From Bicyclus anynana (taxonomy: Eukaryota; Arthropoda; Insecta; Lepidoptera; Nymphalidae), in contig NC_069097.1 of assembly GCF_947172395.1 (NCBI RefSeq), positions 12,322,142-12,386,141 on the forward strand: a DNA stretch of 64,000 nt, read 5' to 3'. Below, piece after piece: positions 21,193 through 30,196 of the stretch. Both the position numbers and the translations under genes were made by a program. The notes below the pieces were generated by a model. The model searched no databases. It saw nothing but the letters and a program-made list of their open reading frames with translations, and had not been told where the DNA came from. Each line of letters begins with the position of its first letter. Within the stretch, counting starts at the first letter, position 1.

Positions 21193-21892
21193 TTAAAGAG
21201 ATAGAGCATAAGCTGACAAACTTGAAGCTTTTATAAAATGAAGGAAGAAAGGTCTGGCCATCAAAAACTTTTAGTCCATTAGTGTATGGTTAATGGCACA
21301 AAAATGCATTACGAGAAAGAACGTGAACAAAGCACACATTAATTTCCAAAGTTACTACTAAGCATAAAAGGCGCTTTCCACTGTTTTCCAATAAAAATAG
21401 ATTAAAGGCTGCTAATCTCCTTTATAGTCCATAAAAAGTGACAACCGTAACGAATACTATTTTCTATCAGAAACTTACCTAATGGAAAAGCTTCACTTTT
21501 TATGGCATCCCATGAAAACGTGCCGACCATAACAAGATCGATTTTCTATCCACATACCTAATGGAAAATATGTGAGTCATGCGTTCACACCTTCAATTAC
21601 TAAGTAAACGTCTACACACGGGATCAATGTTTGCTCCAACATACGTTCCAACCTATACCCAACTTAGTCTAATCCAATTTAGGCATAATGCTTTATGTTA
21701 TTCTATATGACATATCGAAGGTATATCAAAGGTGAATCACCTAAAATAATAATAGATTTTATTTCAAACTCCCACCAGATTAGCACTACTTGCACATATG
21801 TTTTCTGTGCTAGTGTCAAACAGTGTGTGTATACATCGAAATAATAGTAGTGAGTATGCTTAGTACATTCCTTTATAGTTCGAATATTCAAT
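21193..21892. other. No gene recognised; diverged short duplication
   Basis: At 21428-21560, CTTTATAGTCCATAAAAAGTG, ATTTTCTATC and ACCTAATGGAAAA recur as TTTTTATGGCATCCCATGAA, ATTTTCTATC and ACCTAATGGAAAA. This suggests an old local duplication of about 75 bp. No coding signal. Confidence 0.5.
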
Positions 21893-22060
21893 CACTAGCA
21901 GATAACCCCGACTACGTCCGTATAGAAAACCTTAGAATTATAAAGAACAGACTTTCTTACAAAGTTTATACTTATTCATTAAACTTTCAAAAATCCATGG
22001 CTCCCGCAGTATTTTCGAAAAATTGAATTCCAAGCGGAGAAAGTAGCGGACGTCCGCTAG
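21893..22060. mobile_element. Two Helitron 3' ends facing outward
   Basis: The left edge ACTAGCAGATAACCCCGACT is a minus-oriented 3' end. The right edge GTAGCGGACGTCCGCTAG is a plus-oriented 3' end. The interior has the TTCAAAAATCCATGGCTCCC body phrase. No 5' ends remain. Confidence 0.6.
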
Positions 22061-22649
22061 TTTTTTAATATTTATAATCTGAATATAGAAAATAGATATA
22101 AAGGTTACCTTTAAGGCCAAATTTGAAACGTGCGTGTTACAACGACGCATCGTTAATTGAAATACGGTAACTTTTTTAATAATAATATATTCTCTCATCA
22201 CAAAGTCTTGTTATGACTTGAAAGTAAGTTGGATACCAAGTTGGTCTCATGAATAGAATGTCGCGCTCTCGTCTGTCTGGAATCAAACAAGTTATTTACT
22301 TTCACGGTGGCAACAGGTTGTGCCCATCTTGATTTGTATGTTGTTATCTTAAGTATGCACTATCGCATAAAAGATTATGCACGTGTTTTCGTTTTTTTTT
22401 TTGGCATTTCATTTTTACTGTAATTTTTTAAAACTTTATAAAAATAAACATATTATTTATATTTATTAAGTAATACATGACTTTTTGGTGCAGTTGTGAA
22501 CCTATTCAGCTTCGGATCATGAAGTCCTAAAAACTTTTCAGTCTTCCAAGACATTTTCAGTACAAATTTTCCACCCCGAACTGGGAAGTTGATGGTGAAA
22601 GCCGGGAGAGAACGTTAAGCTGTCCGTCTCATAGAATCTCTTATAGAAT
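22061..22649. other. No gene recognised
   Basis: AT-rich. An unassigned GC-richer stretch lies at 22572-22625. Confidence 0.45.
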
Positions 22650-23024
22650 ACTAGCGAACGCCCACGACGTCAACCTCCCTCAGACCTCCTTCATCCAGCT
22701 CTCATGCAAAATTCGTTCTTAGTGGATGTCTACTAACTATAAACTAACTCCCTCCCTTCATCTCTATATGTGAAGTAGTTTTCGAGATTTCGTGATGAAA
22801 GACCTTCCGCATTTACACATATATTAATATTATGGGCTAAAGGTTGTAGGGTGTAAATGTAAAGGTTGTATCTCTGGATCTACTTAAGCGATTTTGACTA
22901 ATCTAACTAAAATTCTTGACTAATTAGAAAAGCCAAGTTATTTGTAAATGTCATAGGCTATATTTATCTCTGTATTCCCACGGGAACAGCAACTACGCGG
23001 GTTAAAACGTGAAGCGTCTACTAG
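22650..23024. mobile_element. Two Helitrons joined head to head
   Basis: 22650-22835 is a minus-oriented copy (plus-strand ACTAGCGAACGCCCACGACG at its 3' end). About 22824-23024 is a plus-oriented copy ending GCGTCTACTAG. Their 5' ends meet at TATTAATATTATGGGCTAAAG. Both bodies are heavily diverged. Confidence 0.65.
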
Positions 23025-23596
23025 TTTTTGATAGAACATTCGAACGACAATTCCAAAAAAAACTTAAAATTGAAAAGGACTTAGAAATAATCATTACACG
23101 AACAGTCCTAAAAAAGTATTACCGTCGTTAGCTCTTTCTGAACAAGCTTCCAATGGCGACCTTTCGCAACACAATCTAATGTCAATGGTCGACATCACCA
23201 TTGAAACGTAAGGGAATTACACTTTTCGCTATTATGGGGGTCTGGGAATACCAGTGCACCGAATCAACTCCATTGCTTTTATGGCGATAGTTATAGCCCA
23301 CTTCTAGTTTTGACTTCGATACCTCCTACAAAAGTTTATTTAGTTTAAATGTATCAAAACTAAACCCTTCAACAAAAATTTTAATAGAAGATTTCCCACA
23401 AAAATTTTTTCGTCACAGCTCTTTACATAATTTTATTTAATGGAGTTTAGACCCACCATGCTGCTTATATGCTAGTTGGCGGTGTTATGGTGATAATGTT
23501 TGACTGTGTTGCGATCAACTTTCAGATGTTAATGAGAACAACAGGGGCCGATGGCTTACAGCTGTAAACGGTCTATTCATTATTTTGGTATTTATT
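23025..23596. other. No gene recognised
   Basis: No element ends or exon signals that I would defend. Confidence 0.45.
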
Positions 23597-23597
23597 A

Positions 23598-23832
23598 TCA
23601 ACCTATTAAGATAAACATTAAATCAATGGGGAAATGTCATCTACCTACTGTATGATATCCACCAGTAGGCACCGGATGACATTTGTCATATATAATATAA
23701 TTTCGTATATGTCAACTAGCATACGTCAACGATAGTGAATTAGCCCGATGCAAATATCATCCGGTGCCAAATGGTGGATAGATATCATACGTTAGTTAAA
23801 TGTCATTTCTCTGTTTATTTTAATAGGTTAAT
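23598..23832. mobile_element. Foldback element, about 90-bp imperfect arms
   Basis: The left arm (TCAACCTATTAAGATAAACA, GAAATGTCATCTACCTACTG, TATGATATCC, GCACCGGATGACATTTG) is mirrored by the right arm, which reads in reverse complement TTAACCTATTAAAATAAACA, GAAATGACATTTAACTAACG, TATGATATCT, GCACCGGATGATATTTG. The loop is about 55 bp and AT-rich. No open frame. Confidence 0.78.
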
Positions 23833-24127
23833 TGCAAAGTCCAAAATAGTGAATAGACCAGCAGGTCTAAAGCGCATAACACTACCAATGTCTCAATTCA
23901 GAGCAACTAAAATATTTTTGAAAGACTATCGATATCGATGAGATATTGCAACTGGCACTCCGCACTTCACTAGTAGACTATTTCATGATATTTATCAATG
24001 AATAAGTTTGGCTAGGTCATAATATAAAGATGCGATATAAGAGACTACATATTACTACATCTACATATTTACAAAAGAAATATTTTTTACTCCGTAAATA
24101 TTAATTTTGGAACACATGTTACTTCAT

Positions 24128-24432
24128 CATCATCCATCATCATCATATCAGCCGATGGACGTCCACTGCAGAACATAGGCCTTTTGTAGGGACTTCCAAA
24201 CATCACGATACTGAACCACCTGCATCCAGCGATTCCCTGCGACTCGCTTGATGACGTCAGTCCACCTGGTGGGGGGTCGACCAACACTGCGCTTACTAGT
24301 GCGGGGTCCATCCATCGGCTCTTCGAACTATGTGCCCCACCCATTGCCACTTCAGCTTCGCAACTCGTAGAGCTATGTCGGTGACTTTGGTTCTTCTGCG
24401 GATCTCTTCATTTCTCATGTCACTTAGACATC
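24128..24432 (-). mobile_element. RTE-type LINE 3' end, minus strand
   Basis: On the plus strand it starts TCATCATCATATCAGCCGATG, then CACTGCAGAACATAGGCCTTT, CTGCATCCAGCGATTCCCTG, GTCCACCTGGTGGGGGGTCG and ends CTTTGGTTCTTCTGCGGATCT. These are the reverse of the RTE C-terminal coding sequence (GRPPTRWTD region). The frame is disrupted and a segment between TGCGGGGTC and CATCCATCGGC is deleted. Confidence 0.85.
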
Positions 24433-24706
24433 TTTAATCAAATTTCCTTAAAGAATATAACCCTAGAATGATGGGAAATACTCCCGAGCACCCTGTATAA
24501 TCACTGGACCAAAGAGGCAGTCAATCTGCGACAGCGTAAGTTTAATACAATCGAGCTTATAGGAACAAAGAAGCAATGTAACAGTCTAATAATACAGCAA
24601 GCCAATGAACCGTAGGTCGATACGGCTTCAGATTACAGGCCCGTCGTTACGCAGTGTAAATTCGTCCATTAGGTACAATGAAAATAGCCGGCTATAGACA
24701 TTAGCG

Positions 24707-24843
24707 TAGAGACGTGATAGCCCAGTGGGTATGACCTCTGCCTTCGATTCAGATGGCGTAGATTCGAATCCAGTCAAGGACAAGTCTAACTTTTCAGTTA
24801 TCACGTGTCACAGATGGTGAAGGAAAAACATCGTGAGGAAAAT
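24707..24843 (+). mobile_element. SINE family A, 3'-truncated
   Basis: Head intact (GTGATAGCCCAGTGGGTATG, GATTCGAATCCAGTC), body stops after AAAAACATCGTGAGGAAA. Loss of the 3' rather than the 5' half is unusual for an LINE-mobilised SINE and implies later deletion. Confidence 0.8.
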
Positions 24844-24875
24844 TAGTTAGCAATTAAAAGAAAAATTTCTTATAA

Positions 24876-25045
24876 AGCCGGCTACGCACGGCCAAGTATA
24901 CAGTGCTGTCTGTCAGCCGCGTACGTAGAGACGTTAGCAAAAAATATCATAACCTCATCAATAACCATATTGCGAGATTTTTACATAACTCACATCGCGC
25001 GCGCGCTGCAGACAGGGTTGTATACTTGACAGTGTGAAGCCAGCG
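24876..25045. mobile_element. Foldback MITE with GCGCGC-rich inner arm
   Basis: AAGCCGGCTACGCACGGCC and AAGTATACAGTGCTGTCTG on the left are inverted relative to the right side, whose reverse complement is CGCTGGCTTCACACTGTC, AAGTATACAACCCTGTCTG. An ATCGCGCGCGCGCTGC run lies inside the right arm. No coding capacity. Confidence 0.7.
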
Positions 25046-25594
25046 TTTTTAAGTCTTGCTCCCATCCGCTCAGAACATGTAACTTAGTTCCGAAAGTAAA
25101 ATAGGCAAATGTGTAAATAAAGGTTTAGTCGAAACTTTTATATAAACAGTTTAAATTTCATTGCAAACAAATTAATCGCAATAAAGACGGTAATCGGCCT
25201 CTTAAATTTAAGTAATTATTTACTTAAGCGGTTATAAAATCTTTTCCGTCTGAGTTTTTCGTACAAAAGGCCCATAAAATGTGAGGCCGAGATAATTATA
25301 GCGATGTGGCGTAAATTAAAAACTTTCATCTCGCATATAATAATATTATGAAACCAGTTTCAATAAAGCCTAGGCTGGTTGAATAATTACGTGTGTGGAT
25401 CGAGGATATTAACTTTAACAGACGAGCGGATATTAAAAGATTTATTTTACAATTTGAACTTTCGTGAATGGACTCTGTTATCTAGAATTAGTATAATAGG
25501 TTAATATAGAAAAGTACTTTTAGTAAAATTGGTAGATTTCATTTAAATATTTTGAGAATTGTTCATAAAATCATAAAAGAATCAAGCAATTAGC
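25046..25594. other. No gene recognised
   Basis: AT-rich, no identifiable element. Confidence 0.45.
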
Positions 25595-25604
25595 AAAAAA
25601 ATCA

Positions 25605-25787
25605 ATGCCAATTTTGGAATCTGTTCTAATATTCGCGTCTGGTTTTCATGTCGCTTTTACAGGTATTGATTTTAAGCATTTAAGCAAAGTGGACCAGTAC
25701 TTATTTTCATTATCAACATCGGACGGAAAAAAAATATCTGAAAAAACTGCATCACATATTATGGAGGGAATGTTAGACGTCCGTTAG
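25605..25787 (+). CDS. Short open frame or possible terminal exon, unknown
   Basis: A 60-codon frame from ATG to TAG. CTTTTACAG at about 25656 could be a splice acceptor. The part after it reads FKHLSKVDQYLFSLSTSDGK and ends EKTASHIMEGMLDVR, charged and fairly protein-like. No domain is recognisable, and an RTE fragment follows immediately. Could be an exon relic or chance. Confidence 0.2.
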   Translation: MPILESVLIFASGFHVAFTGIDFKHLSKVDQYLFSLSTSDGKKISEKTASHIMEGMLDVR

Positions 25788-25802
25788 TAAATTAATTAGT
25801 GA

Positions 25803-25990
25803 CTACACACTAGAAAGCGCAGTATTGGTGAGCCCCTCGCCAAGTGGGCGACATCAAGTGAGTCGCATTGAATCGCTGGATGCAGGCGGCTGAGGATCGT
25901 GATATTTAGAAATCCCCTACAAAAGGTCTTGCAGTGAACGTCCATCGGCGGATATGATGATGATGATGATGATGATAATAATGATGATAT
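25803..25990 (+). mobile_element. RTE-type LINE 3' end, degraded
   Basis: Nucleotide order as at 13809: AGAAAGCGCAGTATTGGTGA, ATCGCTGGATGCAGGCGGCT, CCATCGGCGGATATGATGATG and a (GAT)n tail. Several deletions. Confidence 0.82.
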
Positions 25991-26047
25991 TTCTATATTT
26001 TAACACATAAGAACATCAACAGAGAAACTACCAAATGTGCTTCTTCG

Positions 26048-26371
26048 TTGCTACGAGTAATCTTTGTCCTATCTATTACTATTTTAAACGTTTACATATC
26101 CATCATTCGTGTTTTATGCATATTAATAAAATACCTCACTCATTTTTTTGAAATTATGTTTTTTATATTGTTATGTACATTAAGTTTCGTTAGCAAAAAT
26201 GCTTATTTAACGTTTAAAATCACTCGTTATAATATTTTTCCATGCATTAAGTATAGTTTATTTATAAAAAGTAATTGGAATCTACTACAAAAGCATTACG
26301 AGATATTTTCCTTTTTCGTAATTTTTACTATCTACTGTGTTATTTATGTTCTATGGTTTTATCGAGTTTAA
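26048..26371 (+). CDS. Hydrophobic open frame lacking an upstream ATG, doubtful
   Basis: The frame is open from about 25988 to the stop at 26371 with no ATG near its beginning, so it could only be an exon. The translation is membrane-like (FEIMFFILLCTLSFV, then FFVIFTIYCVIYVLWFY near the end). AATAAA overlaps the stop codon. Such F/I/L/Y-rich frames arise easily in T-rich DNA. A receptor-type last exon is conceivable, but no motif supports it. Confidence 0.15.
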   Translation: MLRVIFVLSITILNVYISIIRVLCILIKYLTHFFEIMFFILLCTLSFVSKNAYLTFKITRYNIFPCIKYSLFIKSNWNLLQKHYEIFSFFVIFTIYCVIYVLWFYRV

Positions 26372-27652
26372 TAAAAGAATATTTTGATCGGACAGAAAGC
26401 TATGCCGTAGCATAAAACAAGAAACTGGTAAAAGTGTAATTATGATCACTTATTGGGTATGCATTCATCAGTTACGAGTAATATTGCCACATTGTCGCCA
26501 TATTTGCAATTTCAACATGCAAAGTGCTGTAAAATTGCAGTGAATAGCCGCCAGTTATTTCGTAATTGCATTCCATGAAGCCGTAAATTTGTTGTAGTGG
26601 ATGTAAAGACTGGAAAAATTTTTGATAACCTGACTATAATATATAATATACCTAATTGAAGTCATACTTACTTACTTATATTATACAAGTTTTATTAGAA
26701 TTTTAATTTTAATTCTATGTGATTGACGGGATGGTTATGGATGTAACTTTACAGAATGCAGGGCTTGACGAAGTTTCTGAAAAAGATGTTTCATTATCAA
26801 AATTCGTAGCGAAAACTCACTCTTAAAGCAAACCCTTATTGTAACTATTGGCCCATTATAGAAGTAATCATTGAACTAAATTAATAGTGACATTTGGAGG
26901 GGCATACAGCTGGCTGTTTAAATGGCCCCCCTAAGTTGTACAAATAAATTGTGATTGATTGTTCAATACGAGGCCATATTGATTAGACCCTGATAACAGT
27001 GCATTAGTTTTATTACAAAAACATTAACCTATCTACGCACCTAAATATTTTAATCAAAAGTCAATTACTTAATATGAAAAAGCTTCTGAGACTATTACTT
27101 GATATACTAAAGCCATAAGATGTAGTTTTGAATGTATGTATGTATGTATTTTGAATGTATGAATGTAGTTTTGCTAGAAACATTAGTTTGAGTGTTGAAG
27201 TCTAAAATATTTTAATTTGATGTATCCAGGGATAATGGAGGCTTTAAATAATATGATATTTTGCAGTAAATCATTCTGAAAAAGCTTCCTACTAGGCTAT
27301 TAGCCAAAAGACGCGTCAAAACGAAAAATCATACTTCAATATATTAACACCAAAAAGATGCTTACGATATAATGGCAGATTTGCCTAGAATTTATCTTCA
27401 AGCATTAATATTGATCTTATCTATTTACTAGTTCTGTTTGTGTCGTTAATTTGTTACATTTCACGTGTTTTTTTTTGTGCGTAGGTAGGCATATAATATT
27501 TGTGTAGAAGCTTACGTATTTTGCTCAGAATCTATAATTTTTAATAATCTGAGGTAATAAATGCCTAATAATCGGTGTCAGAAGACTTAATTATGAGAGT
27601 TGAAATAGTATGTTTTTGTAAGCTAAATCGTAAGTAGGTACTTATTGTTAAC
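26372..27652. other. No gene recognised; short GTAT repeat
   Basis: TGTATGTATGTATGTATTTTG with following ATGTATGAATGTAG at 27131-27170 is a small tetranucleotide repeat. The rest is plain AT-rich DNA. Confidence 0.5.
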
Positions 27653-28264
27653 TGTACTAATATTATAAAGAGGTAAAGATTTTAGTATTTTAGAGGTAGG
27701 CAATTTCTGGATCTACTAAACCGATTTTGATAATTCTTACACCACTCGTAAGTCTGCGAACAGTGCGTGTTGCCAGTGATGAATTACGGATCCACGACCT
27801 GGTCGCTAACTGTGGCCATCACGAAAAGGCTCAGTCACACAGCGGGCGATGAAGCGAGCTATGCTTAGAGTTTCTCTGCGCGATCGAATCAGAAATGAGG
27901 AGATCCGCGGAAGAACCAAAATCACTGACATAGCTCAGCGAGTCGCGAAGCTGAAGTGGCAATGAGCGGGCACATAGTTCGAAGATGGACGTTGGGGTCC
28001 CAAGGTGCTGGAATGGTGACCCCGCACCGGAAAGCGCAGTGTTGGTCAACCCTCCACTATGATGCTGTGGGCTCGCGACCACTTTCTTTGGAAGTCCATG
28101 CAAGAGGCCTATGTCTAGCTGTGGACGTCCATCGGCTGTTAATGATAATGATGATTAGAAAGTCACGTTTTTTGTGAGTGTTATATGCTACTCGTATATT
28201 GTATGCCCATAATTTCTCTAATACAGAAACTACGCGAGTGAAACTGCGAGGCGTCGGCCAGTAC
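27653..28264 (+). mobile_element. Helitron split by an RTE fragment
   Basis: The 5' part (TACTAATATTATAAAGAGGT to TTACACCACTCGTAAGTC) and the 3' part (AAGTCACGTTTTTTGTGAGT to GCGAGGCGTCGGCCAG) together make one element of the second subfamily. They are separated by about 390 bp of RTE sequence. AAGTC at both junctions may be the duplication made by that insertion. Confidence 0.75.
27765..28156 (+). mobile_element. RTE-type LINE 3' fragment nested in a Helitron
   Basis: Matches the 1505 copy: GCGATGAAGCGAGCTATGCT, TTTCTCTGCGCGATCGAATC, ATGAGGAGATCCGCGGAAGA, AAGCTGAAGTGGCAATG. It reaches the usual 3' end TGGACGTCCATCGGCTG. A stop follows the KWQ codons and about 60 bp of the GRPPTRW region are missing. 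Confidence 0.82.
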
Positions 28265-28715
28265 TAAATATATTTTGAGTTTAATAATAATAATTAGGAG
28301 TCTTTATTTGTTTGTCTACGAATTATCGTATGGTTTTATCAAACACTGACCTCAATATCGTTATTAATTACCATTTAATGTACTTTGCCGACTTAATGTA
28401 GGTTATACACTTTGTACACAAAAATACCTATTTCTCTACTGTGTTTATGTGCCTCGTTCGCTTAAAAAAAACATTTCGTTTAAGTATAATGGAGGTTTTA
28501 TTCGAAAACAAAATTAACTTTAATCTTTATAATATTATACACAGACTTACATACGTTACAAGAAATAGGTCTATATAAAAATGTAATCGTCTTAAAATGT
28601 TAGGTGTTGTATTTAAATGTACCTAAATAGTAAATACATATAAATTTACATGTAACACTACTTATAACCTGCTCTCCAAAGCACAAGGAACCACAACTTC
28701 GCTATGCATCTACTA
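28265..28715. other. No gene recognised
   Basis: AT-rich, no element. Confidence 0.45.
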
Positions 28716-28872
28716 AAGCTTGGCAAGTTCGTTGATGACACCCATGATATGCGGGCGACGGGGGGAAAGACGAAATGAGGTGCATCGGTTGTGGGTTTTT
28801 CATTCATCGCTACACGTCCCCCAGCCCGCGCGGACCATCGGGAGTGTTACGAACGAACTTGCCAAGCTATAA
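28716..28872. mobile_element. GC-rich MITE, TATAGCTTGGCAA family, copy 2
   Basis: The left end AAGCTTGGCAAGTTCGTTGA is inverted to the right end CGAACTTGCCAAGCTATAAG. The interior has GATATGCGGGCGACGGGGGG and CCCCAGCCCGCGCGGACCAT, as in the 2607 copy but in the opposite orientation. Confidence 0.82.
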
Positions 28873-29211
28873 GAATTAGAGAATTTCTAGAGATGAAAAA
28901 TACAATATTTCATATTCCACCCATGTGTCGAAACCAGAACCCAAAAACTCCGTAAACAAGCAAGCTAACTTAGCATGTATTTCAGCCCTTAATTTCATCC
29001 AAACTGAAGCAGATGTCCCTTAGACTCGAGGGCGTTAAGTATTTTCCCTCAGTGGAGTCTGAATAACGACAGTGAGAACTCGTTATTCCGACGTCCTTTC
29101 CGAATGTAATGCTCCACTAATGGCGTCGTCTGCCACGATGCATCTCTCAAATTGAATTTGGATGCTCTCTCTACTTAGTATAAAATAGAGACGTAGTATC
29201 CATACTTTACT
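28873..29211. other. No gene recognised
   Basis: A locally less AT-rich stretch (29010-29170) is not assignable. No open frame. Confidence 0.4.
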
Positions 29212-29401
29212 TCTATATTATAAAGCTAATAAGCTAATGAGTTTGTTTGTTTGATTGAACGCACAAATCTCAGGAACCGATTTGAAAAATTCTTTCAGTG
29301 TTAGATAGTCCATTTATCGAGGAAGGCTATAGGATATATATTATCCCTGTATTCCTACAAGAACGGGAACCACACAGATGAAACCGCGCGGCTTCAGCTA
29401 G
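29212..29401 (+). mobile_element. Helitron, near full length
   Basis: TCTATATTATAAAGCTAATA start, GAACGCACAAATCTCAGGAAC, TCGAGGAAGGCTATAGGATA, and end CGCGCGGCTTCAGCTAG. Confidence 0.82.
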
Positions 29402-29640
29402 TAAGTAATAAAATTAAGTACATATAGGATTCTTTTTGTCGCGAAAATAAAATTAGAAAGGGTTGAATTAGGGGTAGTAAGTTCGTGTGGAAATTCCTTC
29501 AGATTCCACTCTCCAGATTAGTGGACTATTTATTTGACTTTAAAAACCTTGCAAAAATATAAATAGAAGGGTGTGAAATAAGGGTTGAAATTTTACATCG
29601 TTTTTCGCTCGGACGAAGTCGCGGGCATCCGTTAGTATAA
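29402..29640 (+). mobile_element. Helitron 3' fragment
   Basis: Ends CTCGGACGAAGTCGCGGGCAT then CCGTTAGTA, the 3' end of the longer Helitron subfamily. No 5' end is visible because the preceding copy abuts it. Confidence 0.5.
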
Positions 29641-29673
29641 TATAAAAAGTCGCTTGCCGCGTTCGTAAACTTG

Positions 29674-29700
29674 AAAGAAAGAAAGAAAGAAAGAAAGAAA
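29674..29700 (-). repeat. (TTTC)n tail of the LINE
   Basis: Plus strand shows six GAAA units. They sit directly between the LINE 3' end and the left duplication, so this is the element's own tail and not an independent microsatellite. Confidence 0.85.
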
Positions 29701-30196
29701 ATTATTTTATTTGGACACACACACACATAATACACAAAAGACAACAAATACCTAAAACAAAAGACAGAAATTTTAAAAATATAGTAAACTAATAATTTAA
29801 AGATATTAAACTAATGATTAAATTAAATCCAAAAAAATTATGTGTGTGGTACCAAAATGGTCTCCACTCAGCATGTGCTACGCTAGTGATGGATGCACCA
29901 GCGCAGCGCTGGTCTTCCGTGGAGCCATGTGGTGACGCGGGCGGAAACAACAAGAAGAAGTGTTACTAATTGATAATTAATAATAAGAACATAATAAATA
30001 ATTATATTTATATATATACATATATATACATATATATAGTGTGTTAAATAAATTATTAGTAGTTGTCAGTGAGAAATATAATATAGAGTAGAAATAAATA
30101 AAATTAAATTATTGGGTCCTCAAAACCTTCGCGGAGACTATTTAATATTAATTAATTTTTAAAGAGGGTAGGTGAGGAGCCTGGGATTGGAGACTG

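Noticed and set aside
26048..26371. Chemosensory-receptor last exon
   Set aside because: The frame is hydrophobic but lacks the TY.....QF-type C-terminal motif of gustatory receptors. Kept only as a doubtful frame.
29674..29700. Independent GAAA microsatellite
   Set aside because: It is the tail of the LINE, as shown by the flanking AAACTTG duplication.
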